A stretch of DNA of 64,000 bases from Microbacterium mitrae (GCF_008017445.1 NZ_VRSW01000001.1:558001-622000), one strand, 5' to 3'; positions 41,705-52,330 are shown, counted from the stretch's first letter. Numbers and translations: made by a program. Notes: generated by a model from the sequence alone, not told the origin.

Positions 41705-42814
41705 CTACGAAATCTGTCGCAAACGCTCCGCGGCAGCCGCGATTCGTTCGTCTGGTGCGGTGAGCGAGAGGCGGATATGCTGCGGAAAGTACGGTCCGTA
41801 GAAGACGCCGGGGCCGGCAAGAATTCCGAGCTCGGCGAGGCGTTGCATGCTCTCCCAGGCGTCTTTACCTTCGGTCGCCCACAGGTACAGCCCGGCTTCG
41901 CTGTGGTCAACGCGGAATCCGGCCGCTTCCAGAGCGGGCTTAAGCACGCTGCGGCGCGCGCGATAGCGCTCCTTCTGTTCGGCGACGTGCGCGTCGTCGG
42001 CCAGGGCGACAGCCATCGCCTCCTGCACCGGTTGCGGCAGCATCAGCCCAAGGTGTTTTCTCGCCATCAGCAAGCGCACCACGAGATCAGCGTCGCCGGC
42101 CATAAAGGCGGCGCGGTAACCCGCGAGATTGGACTGCTTTGACAGCGAATACACCGAAAGCACGCCGGTGATATCGCCGTCGGTCACTCGCTCATCAAGG
42201 ATCGACGGAATCGGCTGCGTTGCCCACTCCCCCTCCCAGCCGAGTTCGGCATAGCATTCGTCGCCAGCGATGACGGCACCCAGCTCACGAGCGCGCGCGA
42301 CGGCGGCGCGCAGTTCCGCAACGCCTAACACCCGCCCATCCGGGTTGCCGGGCGAATTCAGCCAAATCAGCTTGGTTCCGTCCGGCCAGCGTGCCGGGTC
42401 ATCTTCCGCCACCGGTGTTGCTCCGGCAACGACGGCGCCCACCTCATATGTGGGGTACGCCGCGCGGGGGTGCACCACAATGTCGCCGCTACCCAACCCC
42501 AAAAGTGTTGGCAACAGCGCGACCAGCTCTTTGGAGCCGATGGTGGGCAAGACGTTGTGCGGCGTGAGACCAACAACGCCGCGTCGCCGCGCAAACCAGT
42601 TCACAATCGCTTCGCGAAGCGGAACCGTGCCAACAGTTTGCGGGTATGCATGCGCCTCGGTGGCTGCGGCAAGCGCCTCACGGATGATGACGGGAGTCTC
42701 ATCAACGGGCGAGCCGATCGACAGATCGACAATGCCGCCCTCGTGTTCGCGGGCGAGCTGCGCGAGTGGCGCTACTGCGTCCCACGGGTAATCCGCGAGA
42801 TCGCGGACGCTCAT
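41705..42814 (-). CDS. dapC: Succinyldiaminopimelate transaminase (actinobacterial DapC type)
   Basis: The 369-residue fold-type I PLP aminotransferase has LNSPGNPDGRVL, the PLP-lysine motif SVYSLSKQSNLAGYR and a C-terminal Arg region (HIRLSLTAPDERI). Location directly after ferredoxin fdxA (4-bp overlap), and close to dapD and dapE, supports the DapC assignment: amino transfer from glutamate to N-succinyl-2-amino-6-ketopimelate. It is probably cotranscribed with fdxA and the DUF6113 gene. Confidence 0.92.
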   Translation of the reverse strand: MSVRDLADYPWDAVAPLAQLAREHEGGIVDLSIGSPVDETPVIIREALAAATEAHAYPQTVGTVPLREAIVNWFARRRGVVGLTPHNVLPTIGSKELVALLPTLLGLGSGDIVVHPRAAYPTYEVGAVVAGATPVAEDDPARWPDGTKLIWLNSPGNPDGRVLGVAELRAAVARARELGAVIAGDECYAELGWEGEWATQPIPSILDERVTDGDITGVLSVYSLSKQSNLAGYRAAFMAGDADLVVRLLMARKHLGLMLPQPVQEAMAVALADDAHVAEQKERYRARRSVLKPALEAAGFRVDHSEAGLYLWATEGKDAWESMQRLAELGILAGPGVFYGPYFPQHIRLSLTAPDERIAAAAERLRQIS

Positions 42815-43128
42815 GCTTGCGGGGGAAGCACGGTAATAACCGGGTGGTCCTTCGGAATCACGCCGACCTTCGCGGCGCCTCCGGGCGAGCCTACGCCGTC
42901 AAAGAACTCGACGTTGGCCTTGTAGTAGTCAGACCACTCTTCGGGAAGGTCGTCTTCGTAATAGATCGCCTCGACGGGGCAGACCGGTTCGCACGCACCG
43001 CAATCCACACATTCATCCGGGTGAATGTAGAGCATGCGCTCACCCTCGTAGATACAGTCAACGGGGCATTCGTCAATGCAGGCGCGGTCTTTCACGTCTA
43101 CACAGGGCAGTGCAATTACGTACGTCAC
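42811..43128 (-). CDS. fdxA: Seven-iron ferredoxin
   Basis: The 105-residue ferredoxin has a first cluster region (CVDVKDRACIDECPVDCIY) and a second CVDCGACEPVCPVEAI with a complete CxxCxxCxxxCP, the pattern of actinobacterial [3Fe-4S]/[4Fe-4S] FdxA. It is a low-potential electron carrier. Its stop overlaps the dapC start by 4 bp, an arrangement common across Actinobacteria. Confidence 0.95.
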   Translation of the reverse strand: MTYVIALPCVDVKDRACIDECPVDCIYEGERMLYIHPDECVDCGACEPVCPVEAIYYEDDLPEEWSDYYKANVEFFDGVGSPGGAAKVGVIPKDHPVITVLPPQA

Positions 43129-43137
43129 AACTTCAGT

Positions 43138-43509
43138 CTACTTCGCGTTGAGCGCGCGGAGCTTGGACGCGCTCGGCCAGGCGGCGATCGCGACCACGAC
43201 GGCTGTCAAGCCCAACGACCACACGATGCCGAGAATTGAATCCGGAACCACGATGGAGCCGCCAGGGCCGCGGCCGGAGAGCACCACAAGCGCCCCCAAC
43301 ATGCCCACGCCGGCGGCAACGACGGCGAAGCGGTCTTCGGTGATCATCCGCAGTGCCACCAGCAGTGCTGCGCACCCGACAATTCCAACGACAAAGCCGA
43401 TCGGGATTCCCGCCGGCATCGACGAGTAGGTAATGGTTCCGGCGGTACCGAACACGATTCCCAGCAGGAGCGCCATTAACCAGGTGATAATGCGGGAGAA
43501 AAGTTGCAC
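43138..43509 (-). CDS. DUF6113 family membrane protein
   Basis: The 123-residue product has four hydrophobic helices (about residues 7-27, 35-53, 62-80, 90-112) and matches the small actinobacterial family DUF6113, typically found upstream of fdxA as here (gap 9 bp). The function is unknown. It is probably the first gene of the DUF6113-fdxA-dapC transcript. Confidence 0.8.
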   Translation of the reverse strand: MQLFSRIITWLMALLLGIVFGTAGTITYSSMPAGIPIGFVVGIVGCAALLVALRMITEDRFAVVAAGVGMLGALVVLSGRGPGGSIVVPDSILGIVWSLGLTAVVVAIAAWPSASKLRALNAK

Positions 43510-43545
43510 CCCGCTATCGTACTCGCGCCCGATTTGTGTCAGCCG

Positions 43546-43860
43546 TCAGGCAGCGAGACCCCACAGCCGCAACAGGGCGGCCGTCACCGCGCCCGCCAGC
43601 ACCACGAGCAGAAAGGGTGCGCGCACACTCAACAAGATGGCGGCAACGATGACGGCAGGAACTCGGGCGTCAAGCACAATGCTCTGGCCGCTTGCCAGCG
43701 TCTGGGTGGCAACGAGCGCGGCCAACAGCGCCACCGTGAGAAGGTCGGTGATCCGCGCGGTGCGCGGCTTGTCGAGCCAGTGGGTAGGGGTCAGGTAGCC
43801 GGCAAGTTTGAGGAGCATGCAGGCGATGCATGCGAGCAGAACCGCTGACCACAGGGTCAC
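43546..43860 (-). CDS. azlD: AzlD-type branched-chain amino acid exporter subunit
   Basis: The 104-residue small membrane protein has three to four helices (VTLWSAVLLACIACMLLKLA, LLTVALLAALVATQTLAS, VPAVIVAAILLSV, LLVVLAGAVTAALL), the AzlD family. The start GTG at 43860 overlaps the azlC stop by 4 bp and has AAGGAGGTGG upstream, inside azlC. The longer frame to 44133 is azlC sequence in another phase. AzlC and AzlD form an amino acid exporter together. Confidence 0.92.
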   Translation of the reverse strand: MTLWSAVLLACIACMLLKLAGYLTPTHWLDKPRTARITDLLTVALLAALVATQTLASGQSIVLDARVPAVIVAAILLSVRAPFLLVVLAGAVTAALLRLWGLAA

Positions 43861-44564
43861 GCTGCCACCTCCTTTCGGGCGAACAGATTGAACCAGCCGA
43901 CGATGACGGCAACCGATGCCGCGATGAGGACGGGCGTTCCTGGCATCACGATCGGCGTCACCGCCGTTGCCACCACCGCTGCGGCAACACCGACCGCGAT
44001 AGCCTGCCGGGTGCGCAACCGCGGCCACAGCAACGCGACGAACGCGGCAGCGGCGGCGGCATCGAGCCCCCAGGCTCGTGGATCCCCCAGCACATCGCCG
44101 ACGATCGCGCCGACCAGGGTCATGATGTTCCATCCCACAAAGACGCCGAGTCCGGTTGCCCAGAATCCAATGAGGCGTGAGCGGGTGTCTTTTTGGGCCA
44201 GCGCCACGGCCACCGATTCATCGATCGTGACGTGAGCTGCCGCAATGCGCTTCGGGGTGCCGCGACCGATGAGCGCCGACATGCGCATGCCGTAGGCGAC
44301 GTTTCGGATACCCAGCAGGGTGGCGCTCGCGATGGCGGCCGGCGCCGCAGCGAGGCCCCCAGAGCCAATCACGCCGATGAAGGCGAACTGCGAGCCGCCG
44401 GTAAACATCAGCAGGCTCAGCACGCAGGTTTGCCAAATGTCGAGTCCGCTCGACATCGCCAACGCGCCAAACGAGATGCCGTAGGCGCCGGTCGCCAGCG
44501 ACACGCCAATGGCATCGCGCCACGCCCGGCGCGCATTCGCCTCAGCAACCTCGGAGTCTGACAT
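43857..44564 (-). CDS. azlC: AzlC-type branched-chain amino acid exporter subunit
   Basis: The product (235 residues from ATG 44564) has the AzlC motifs GVSLATGAYGISFGALAMSS and LMFTGGSQFAFIGVIGSGG, with seven or so helices. I chose MSDSEVAEANARRAWRDAIG as the start, which is the family-typical N-terminus; the frame extends to 44744 through the divergent regulator gene. A 40-bp inverted repeat begins 16 bp upstream, shared with the regulator at 44630. Confidence 0.92.
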   Translation of the reverse strand: MSDSEVAEANARRAWRDAIGVSLATGAYGISFGALAMSSGLDIWQTCVLSLLMFTGGSQFAFIGVIGSGGLAAAPAAIASATLLGIRNVAYGMRMSALIGRGTPKRIAAAHVTIDESVAVALAQKDTRSRLIGFWATGLGVFVGWNIMTLVGAIVGDVLGDPRAWGLDAAAAAAFVALLWPRLRTRQAIAVGVAAAVVATAVTPIVMPGTPVLIAASVAVIVGWFNLFARKEVAA

Positions 44565-44579
44565 GAGAATTATTGTGAA

Positions 44580-44619
44580 TGCCAAACATTCGTTCGTCAA
44601 GTCGAACGATTGTTTGGCA
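44580..44619. promoter_or_regulatory. 40-bp inverted repeat, likely operator of azlCD and the XRE-cupin regulator
   Basis: Arms TGCCAAACATTCGTTCG (44580-44596) and CGAACGATTGTTTGGCA (44603-44619) are complementary at 16 of 17 positions around a 6-nt centre. The right arm runs into the CATGAT hexamer before the regulator start, so binding would block that promoter. Confidence 0.75.
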
Positions 44620-44623
44620 TGAT
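44618..44623 (+). promoter_or_regulatory. -10-like CATGAT of the XRE-cupin regulator gene
   Basis: CATGAT plus the spacer GAACGC (6 nt) precede ATG 44630. It overlaps the end of the inverted repeat by two bases. Confidence 0.45.
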
Positions 44624-44629
44624 GAACGC

Positions 44630-45178
44630 ATGGATGATCTCCGTACCCACATCGCACAGGCACTGAAGCGCGAGCGTGAGCAGGCGGGCCTCTCGGTCTC
44701 GGAGCTTGCCCGGCGCGCCAGTGTCTCAAAGGCAACCGTGTCACAGCTCGAAGCCGCCGCCATCAACCCGACCGTAGAAACCCTGTGGGCGCTGGGAAGC
44801 GCGCTGGGCATTCCATTCTCAGCACTGGTGGCCGAAACCGGAGCCGCAACGACGCTGATTCGAGCGCACGACCGCGCCGGGGTTCCGTCAAAGGCGTCAC
44901 CCTATGTCGCCACCCTGCTGGCAGCCTCTCCCCCACACGTTCGCCGCGACATTTACGTGATCGAGGCCGATCCCGGCAATCCGCACTCATCTGCACCGCA
45001 CCCGGCCGGGGCCATTGAGCACGTCATCATCATGACGGGCCGAGCTCGCGTCGGCACCGAGGCCGAGGCGATTGAGCTCGGCGCCGGCGACTACTTGTCA
45101 TACCCAGCAGACGTCACCCACGTGTTTGTCGCACTGGAGGCCGCCACCAGCGCCGTGCTGCTGACCGAACTGCGCTAA
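44630..45178 (+). CDS. XRE-family regulator with C-terminal cupin domain
   Basis: The product (182 residues from ATG 44630) has a Cro/CI-type helix-turn-helix (GLSVSELARRASVSKATVSQ, about residues 22-42) followed by a cupin sensor domain (HPAGAIEHVIIMTGRARVG, GAGDYLSYPADVTHVF, about 115-175). This architecture usually senses a small molecule such as an amino acid. Divergence from azlCD with a shared palindrome argues that it controls the exporter and itself. An earlier in-frame ATG at 44579 lies inside the operator and is rejected. Confidence 0.88.
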   Translation: MDDLRTHIAQALKREREQAGLSVSELARRASVSKATVSQLEAAAINPTVETLWALGSALGIPFSALVAETGAATTLIRAHDRAGVPSKASPYVATLLAASPPHVRRDIYVIEADPGNPHSSAPHPAGAIEHVIIMTGRARVGTEAEAIELGAGDYLSYPADVTHVFVALEAATSAVLLTELR

Positions 45179-45183
45179 AAGCA

Positions 45184-45223
45184 AACGTGCCCCACCGATC
45201 GCAATGATCGGGTGGGGCACGTT
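45184..45223. terminator. Bidirectional terminator between the XRE-cupin gene and typA
   Basis: The stem pairs AACGTGCCCCACC with GGTGGGGCACGTT and continues through GATC/GATC with one bulged base. Confidence 0.85.
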
Positions 45224-45237
45224 ATCGGCGCCGACGC

Positions 45238-47148
<1,911 letters not shown>

Positions 47149-47196
47149 GAAGGTTGTCCTTGCGTTGGGTATTTGTGCCCAGAATGGGGCCTATCT

Positions 47197-47202
47197 ATAT
47201 TA
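47197..47202 (-). promoter_or_regulatory. Candidate -10 box (TAATAT) of typA
   Basis: The hexamer lies in the only AT-rich stretch upstream of typA, about 50 nt before the ATG. No clear -35 was found. Confidence 0.4.
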
Positions 47203-47214
47203 CACGACACGCGA

Positions 47215-47251
47215 AAAGCCCCCGACGATCAGGCTGATCATCGGGGGCTTT
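47215..47251 (-). terminator. Terminator of the oligopeptide ABC operon
   Basis: The stem pairs AAAGCCCCCGACGATCAG with CTGATCATCGGGGGCTTT (one mismatch), 19 bp beyond the ATPase stop codon. Confidence 0.85.
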
Positions 47252-47270
47252 GCCAGGTTATTGCGAGCGG

Positions 47271-49037
47271 CTAGCTTGCCTGCTGCGACGCCAGGAGGGC
47301 GGCACGAGCATCGCGGCGCACCTTCTGCTCCTCCGGGTCCGGAACCGGAATCGCAGCGATAAGGCGCTGCGTGTACGGGTCCTTGGGGGCGTTGAGCACC
47401 TGTGCGGTCGGGCCCTGCTCGACGATCGAACCGTGGTTCATCACGATCAGACGGTCAGAGAGCGAGTCAACAACGGCGAGGTCGTGGCTGATGAACAGGC
47501 ACGCAAAGCCGAGCTCGTTCTGCAGGCCACGCAACAGCTTCAGCACGGTTGCCTGCACCGAGACGTCAAGCGCCGAGGTCGGCTCGTCGGCGATCAGCAG
47601 CTTCGGCTCCAGCGCCAGGGCGCGGGCGATACCCACGCGCTGCTTCTGACCACCGGAGAGCTCGTGCGGGTAGCGGTTGCGGTACGAGCGCGGCAGCTCA
47701 ACGGCGTCAAGAAGTTCCTGCACCTTCACGTCAAGCGCGCGGCCCTTCGCAACGCCAGCGAGCAGCATCGGCTCACCAATTGACTGACCAATCGGCAGAC
47801 GCGGGTTGAGCGAAGACGACGGGTCCTGGAAGACAATTCCGACGTCTTTGTGAACCTCGTGCAGTAGGCGGCGGTTGGCGTGCGTGATGTCGTGACCAAC
47901 AACCGTTGCCTCACCCTCGGCAATCGGCAGCAGGCCAATCGCTGCTCGACCCATCGTCGACTTGCCCGAGCCCGACTCACCGACGAGACCGGTAACTTCG
48001 CCCGGGTAGACGGTGAACGATGCGTGCTCGACGGCACGGAAGGCAGGCACGCGGCCCTTCTTCGGGTAGTCGATCGCGACGTCCTTGAACTCCAGCACCG
48101 GAGCACCCTTGGAGGCGCGCTGCGCGTCTTCCTCGGCGGCGGCCTCAGCGATGCGGATCGCCGAGGTGTCGCCGCGCAGAGCCGCGGTGGTGTCAATCTT
48201 CTGCTCGCCGTCGAGACCCGCGCCCAGACGCGGCACGGCTGCGAGCAGCTGCTGCGTGTACGGGTGCTGCGGGTTTGCGAAGACGTCCTTCGTGGTTCCG
48301 CGTTCGACAATCTCACCCTTACGCATCACGACAATGTCGTCTGCGAGGTCGGCGACCACACCCATGTCGTGCGTGATCAAGAGGATGGCGGCATCGACGC
48401 GGTGACGCAGATCGCGCATCAGGTCGAGAATTTCAGCCTGCACCGTCACGTCAAGAGCCGTGGTCGGCTCGTCGGCGATGAGCAGCTTCGGGTCACACGA
48501 GATCGACTGTGCGATCATCGCACGCTGACGCTGACCACCGGAGAGCTGGTGCGGGTACGAGTTGAACGCCTTGAGCGGGTCGGGCAGCTCAACGAGGTCG
48601 AGCAGTTCGAGCGCACGCGCCTTCGCCGCACTCGGCGTCATACCGAAGTGCATACGCAGGGTCTCAATGATCTGGAATCCGACGGTGAAGACGGGGTTCA
48701 GTGCCGTCATCGGCTCCTGGAAGATCACGGCGATCTCGCGGCCACGAATGCGGCGCAGTTCGTCACCCTTGAGCGAGAGAATCTCTCGACCATCGAGGCG
48801 AGCGGAACCAGTGACGCGTGCGTTCTTGGGCAAAAGGCCCAGCAGCGACATGGAGCTGACCGACTTACCCGAACCAGACTCACCCACAATCGCGAGGGCT
48901 TCACCCGGGCGCACGCTGTAGGTCAGCTTCTTGGCTGCCGGCACCCAAAAATTGTCAACAGCGAAGTCAACGGAGAGTCCGTCGACCTCCAATAGTGGCG
49001 CTCCGGTAGAGCGCTTTCGTTCTTCTGGCATGTTCAT
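47271..49037 (-). CDS. Oligopeptide/dipeptide ABC importer, fused double ATPase (OppDF/DppDF type)
   Basis: The 588-residue protein is two complete ABC ATPases in one chain, corresponding to separate OppD and OppF in most bacteria. Each half has Walker A GESGSGKS (about residues 52 and 357), signatures LSGGQRQRAMIAQS and LSGGQKQRVGIARAL, and Walker B ADEPTTALDV and ADEPTSALDV. C-terminal extensions (QHPYTQQLLAAVPRLG, KDPYTQRLIAAIPVPDP) are typical of peptide importers and help bind a regulatory iron-sulfur cluster in some. GAGGAACACACG precedes the ATG. It is separated from the permease gene by a gene on the opposite strand. Confidence 0.93.
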   Translation of the reverse strand: MNMPEERKRSTGAPLLEVDGLSVDFAVDNFWVPAAKKLTYSVRPGEALAIVGESGSGKSVSSMSLLGLLPKNARVTGSARLDGREILSLKGDELRRIRGREIAVIFQEPMTALNPVFTVGFQIIETLRMHFGMTPSAAKARALELLDLVELPDPLKAFNSYPHQLSGGQRQRAMIAQSISCDPKLLIADEPTTALDVTVQAEILDLMRDLRHRVDAAILLITHDMGVVADLADDIVVMRKGEIVERGTTKDVFANPQHPYTQQLLAAVPRLGAGLDGEQKIDTTAALRGDTSAIRIAEAAAEEDAQRASKGAPVLEFKDVAIDYPKKGRVPAFRAVEHASFTVYPGEVTGLVGESGSGKSTMGRAAIGLLPIAEGEATVVGHDITHANRRLLHEVHKDVGIVFQDPSSSLNPRLPIGQSIGEPMLLAGVAKGRALDVKVQELLDAVELPRSYRNRYPHELSGGQKQRVGIARALALEPKLLIADEPTSALDVSVQATVLKLLRGLQNELGFACLFISHDLAVVDSLSDRLIVMNHGSIVEQGPTAQVLNAPKDPYTQRLIAAIPVPDPEEQKVRRDARAALLASQQAS

Positions 49038-49075
49038 CGTGTGTTCCTCACAATGCGAGAGGGGAAAATAGAAGT

Positions 49076-49684
49076 GTGAAGAGCAACGAACTGACCGTCC
49101 ATTCCCGATTCAACCGCATCGTGGCGGTGATTTTGTGGGTATTGAGCGTCGTGCTCGTTGTGATCGCGGCCTCCAGCGGCGATCAGCGTCTGCTGTGGGT
49201 GTACCCCACGGGCCTCTTCCTGGTGGCTTACGCGTACTTTGCGCTGTGGCGTCCGAATGTCACGGTGAGCGATGAGGGTGTTCTGATTCAGAACGTTACC
49301 CACCACATTTTCGTGCCGTGGGTCGCGCTCATCCTGGTTGACACCAAGCATGCGCTCACCCTGTACACGCCGGGAAAGAAGTTCACGGCGTGGTCGGCTC
49401 CGGCGCCCGGTCTGGTCACGGCCTACACGGCCGGCCGCCGAGCCGCTAACCGTGAGACCCGCGCGGCGGGGCAACGCCCGCGCCACGCAGATCTCATCGG
49501 AACCGACTCGGGCGACGCGGCCATTGTGATCCGTGAGCGCTGGGAGAAGCTGAAGAACGCGAACCGCATCGCCATCGGCGAGGCAGGCGAGGTCACGGTT
49601 CGACGGGTTGTCGAACCGCTCCCCCTGCTCGTTCTTACCGTGCTCGCCGCGGGGATCGTGGCGGGCTTCTTCTACAGCAGCTAA
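49076..49684 (+). CDS. Membrane PH-domain (bacterial PH) protein
   Basis: The 202-residue protein has two N-terminal helices (about residues 15-33 and 41-59), a PH-like beta domain (VTVSDEGVLIQNVTHHIFVPWVALILVDTK) and a C-terminal helix (PLLVLTVLAAGIVAGFFYSS). The family is common in Actinobacteria and has no assigned function. GAGAGGGG lies about 10 nt before the GTG start. It is the only plus-strand gene within the minus-strand oligopeptide transport locus and ends 10 bp from the OppC stop codon. Confidence 0.8.
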   Translation: MKSNELTVHSRFNRIVAVILWVLSVVLVVIAASSGDQRLLWVYPTGLFLVAYAYFALWRPNVTVSDEGVLIQNVTHHIFVPWVALILVDTKHALTLYTPGKKFTAWSAPAPGLVTAYTAGRRAANRETRAAGQRPRHADLIGTDSGDAAIVIRERWEKLKNANRIAIGEAGEVTVRRVVEPLPLLVLTVLAAGIVAGFFYSS

Positions 49685-49694
49685 CCGAGTCATA

Positions 49695-50795
49695 TCAGCG
49701 GCCTTCGCGGCGCTCCACCTCGTCTGGGCTGTCTGCAACGTTCGGACCACCGGGCACGTCTTCGACGGTAGCCGTGGTGACCATCACGTTCTCGTCCTGC
49801 GGCAGCTCCTTCACGCGACGGAAGACAACGTTCTTCTGACGCGGGTCGAAGGCATCGCGGAGGCCGTCACCAACGAAGTTGACGAGCAGCGACAACAGCA
49901 CGATAAAGACGGCCGGCCACCAGAACAGCCACGGGCGGGTCTGGAAAGCAGACTCGTTGCGGCTGATCAAGCTACCAAGCGAGACGTCAGGTGCCTGAAT
50001 ACCGTAGCCAAGGAACGACAGCGATGTCTCGAGCAGAATCGCCGCGGCGATGGCAAGCGTTGCCGAGACGATCACGATACCCATCGCGTTGGGCAGGATG
50101 TGCTTGAAGATAATGCGAGCATCCGACGCACCGGCAACACGTGCCGCCTCGACGAATTCGCGCTCACGCAGCGACAAGAACTCTGCACGCACCAGACGCG
50201 CCATACCCGTCCAGGCGAAGAAGCCGAGGAATAGAGCAAGCACAACCGGACCAAGAGCACCCATGGCGGAACCAACCACCGCACCGATCACGATGATCGG
50301 GATGATGATGACGATGTCGGTAATACGCATCAACACAGCGTCAACCCAGCCGCGGTAGTAACCAGCGACGGCGCCGACGACGACACCAATGAAGGTGGCA
50401 ACCGCGCCGAGGATGAACATCACGACCGTGGAGTTCACCACGCCGCGCATCACCATGGCGAAGTAGTCCTTACCGACGGTGTCTTGACCGAACGGGTGAT
50501 CGCCGAACGAGAACGGCCACAGTTGCAGCGTCGGTCGGCCCTGCTCGACGGGTGGCAGCAGTTCCTCATAGGACCACTTCCACCAGCCCTGAATGCCAAA
50601 GGCACCTGAGGCAGACATTGCGAAGCCAATGACGAGCACCAGAAGTACCAGGCTGATCATGGCGGGCTTGTGGCCGACGAAGCGCTTGAAAACAAGGCGC
50701 CCCTGGCTAATACCCTTATCGTCGCCCAGCTGGCGAATGGTTTCTGTCGGCGCCGGCCCCGTTTGCTGGGGTACGCCGGGTTCGAGATTTGCCAT
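49695..50795 (-). CDS. Oligopeptide ABC importer permease (OppC/DppC type)
   Basis: The 366-residue permease has six or so helices and the OppC N-terminal domain (residues 20-60, KRFVGHKPAMISLVLLVLVI). The coupling motif EFVEAARVAGASDARIIFKHI and ILPNAMGIVIVSATLAI are clear. The C-terminus continues 45 residues beyond the last helix in an acidic tail (TATVEDVPGGPNVADSPD). Its ATG overlaps the OppB stop by one base (TAATG). Confidence 0.93.
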   Translation of the reverse strand: MANLEPGVPQQTGPAPTETIRQLGDDKGISQGRLVFKRFVGHKPAMISLVLLVLVIGFAMSASGAFGIQGWWKWSYEELLPPVEQGRPTLQLWPFSFGDHPFGQDTVGKDYFAMVMRGVVNSTVVMFILGAVATFIGVVVGAVAGYYRGWVDAVLMRITDIVIIIPIIVIGAVVGSAMGALGPVVLALFLGFFAWTGMARLVRAEFLSLREREFVEAARVAGASDARIIFKHILPNAMGIVIVSATLAIAAAILLETSLSFLGYGIQAPDVSLGSLISRNESAFQTRPWLFWWPAVFIVLLSLLVNFVGDGLRDAFDPRQKNVVFRRVKELPQDENVMVTTATVEDVPGGPNVADSPDEVERREGR

Positions 50796-52330
50796 TATTT
50801 TGCCCTCACTCGCGGGTCAAGCGCCGAGTAGGCGAGGTCTGCCAAGAAGTTAAACAGGATGGCGAAGATCGCGATGATCAAGAAGTACGCCATCACCGGG
50901 TTCGGGTCAGACTCGCTCAAGCCTTTGTTGAACAACGCTCCCATGCCACTGAACGCGAAGATGCGCTCGGTGATAATTGCACCACCGAGGATCGCTCCCA
51001 CATCGGCGGCAACAATCGTGGTGATCGGAATGAGCGAGTTACGGAAGGCGTGACGAACCACGACCGTGCGCTCCGGGAGGCCCTTCGCGCGTGCCGTGCG
51101 AATGTAGTCCTGGTTCAGCGTCTCCAACATGCCACCACGTGCGTAGCGGGTGTAGCCGGCGAACGAAATCAGCATGAGCGAAATTGTCGGCAGCAGCAGG
51201 TGGGTGAAGGTATCGATTCCGTGAATCCAGAAGTCGCCCTGCAGGTTCGGCGTTGAGGCGCCGACCGTTGCGATCGGGCGACCGCGAGACAGCGACACGT
51301 ACTCCGGCCAGCGCGCCATGAACTGGTCGAGCACGATGATCGCGTAGCCAAGAACAGCCGTCAGCACACCGATGCGAGCGGCCTGGCCGCGGTCGTGTTC
51401 GCCCAGCAGGTAGCCGACGATGCCGCCGACAACTGCGAGACCAGCGCCGATGCCGAAGACGCCGATTCCGGTGACACTCGGGAAGAGCGGCATCAGCACG
51501 AAGTAGGCAGCAATCATGATGACTGCGGTGACGCCTGCCGTCTTCCATGCGTATGTCGCGCGGGTTCCGGCAATCAGCATCACCATGCCGGCACCGCAGG
51601 CGATGATCAGCAGCGGCGCGAGGATCGGACCGAGTCCCGGGGTGAGGAACCACTGGGTGACGCCCATGCCGTACAGCATTGCGCCGGTCACGAGCGTTGA
51701 GGCGGCGAACACGGTGAGGCGTCGCTGCCTCTTACCGCCAATAATCGCCTGCCAGAACACGCCAGCGACCAAAGCCCCGATGATGATCACCGGCCAGCTG
51801 ATAAATGGTCCGGCTTGAAGCCAGTTGTTGAAGCCGATCGCGAGGAAGACCTTGAGTACCACAGCCATCAGGAACGACGGGAGGGAATACAGGAAGAAGC
51901 TCACAAAGGTGAATGTGTAGTCCACCGCGCTGTACTGGCGCAGAGCCGAAATGATACCGACCGTGATGCCGAGGATGATGGCCAGGATGGTCGCGGCGGT
52001 CACGAGCTGCAGTGTGGAGCCCATGGCGCGGCCCAGAAGCACGGCGACCGACTGGTTGCTGATGGTGACGCCAAGGTCACAGTTCAACAGGCCCGGAGCG
52101 ACACACTGTACGGCGCCGCCAACCCAGTTCAGCCAACGCACCGGAATCGGGTCATCAAGACCGAGCCACTGAGTGCGCTGCGCGATGAGCATGTCTTTGT
52201 TCGGGGCATTGCTCGTGCGCAGGTCTTCCAGCGGATCACGCGCGAGCGCAACGAGCGTGTACATGAGGAATGATGCGGCGAGAATGATCAGGATTGAAAC
52301 CCCGATGCGCCGCAAGATGTAGCTAGTCAA
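50795..52330 (-). CDS. Oligopeptide ABC importer permease (OppB/DppB type) with large membrane insertion
   Basis: The 511-residue permease is about 200 residues longer than ordinary OppB. The normal N-terminal part (YILRRIGVSILIILAASFLM, VTAATILAIILGITVGIISA) and C-terminal part (YIRTARAKGLPERTVVVRHA, FRNSLIPITTIVAADVGAI) are intact. Residues about 165-350 form an extra block with roughly six hydrophobic helices and one cytoplasmic stretch (LGEHDRGQAAR). The start is TTG with AAGGGAC upstream. A stable hairpin lies between oppA and this gene. Confidence 0.9.
   Translation of the reverse strand: MTSYILRRIGVSILIILAASFLMYTLVALARDPLEDLRTSNAPNKDMLIAQRTQWLGLDDPIPVRWLNWVGGAVQCVAPGLLNCDLGVTISNQSVAVLLGRAMGSTLQLVTAATILAIILGITVGIISALRQYSAVDYTFTFVSFFLYSLPSFLMAVVLKVFLAIGFNNWLQAGPFISWPVIIIGALVAGVFWQAIIGGKRQRRLTVFAASTLVTGAMLYGMGVTQWFLTPGLGPILAPLLIIACGAGMVMLIAGTRATYAWKTAGVTAVIMIAAYFVLMPLFPSVTGIGVFGIGAGLAVVGGIVGYLLGEHDRGQAARIGVLTAVLGYAIIVLDQFMARWPEYVSLSRGRPIATVGASTPNLQGDFWIHGIDTFTHLLLPTISLMLISFAGYTRYARGGMLETLNQDYIRTARAKGLPERTVVVRHAFRNSLIPITTIVAADVGAILGGAIITERIFAFSGMGALFNKGLSESDPNPVMAYFLIIAIFAILFNFLADLAYSALDPRVRAK

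Noticed and set aside
44579..44629. Earlier ATG for the XRE-cupin regulator
   Set aside because: It would translate the operator palindrome; the helix-turn-helix domain begins just after the ATG at 44630.
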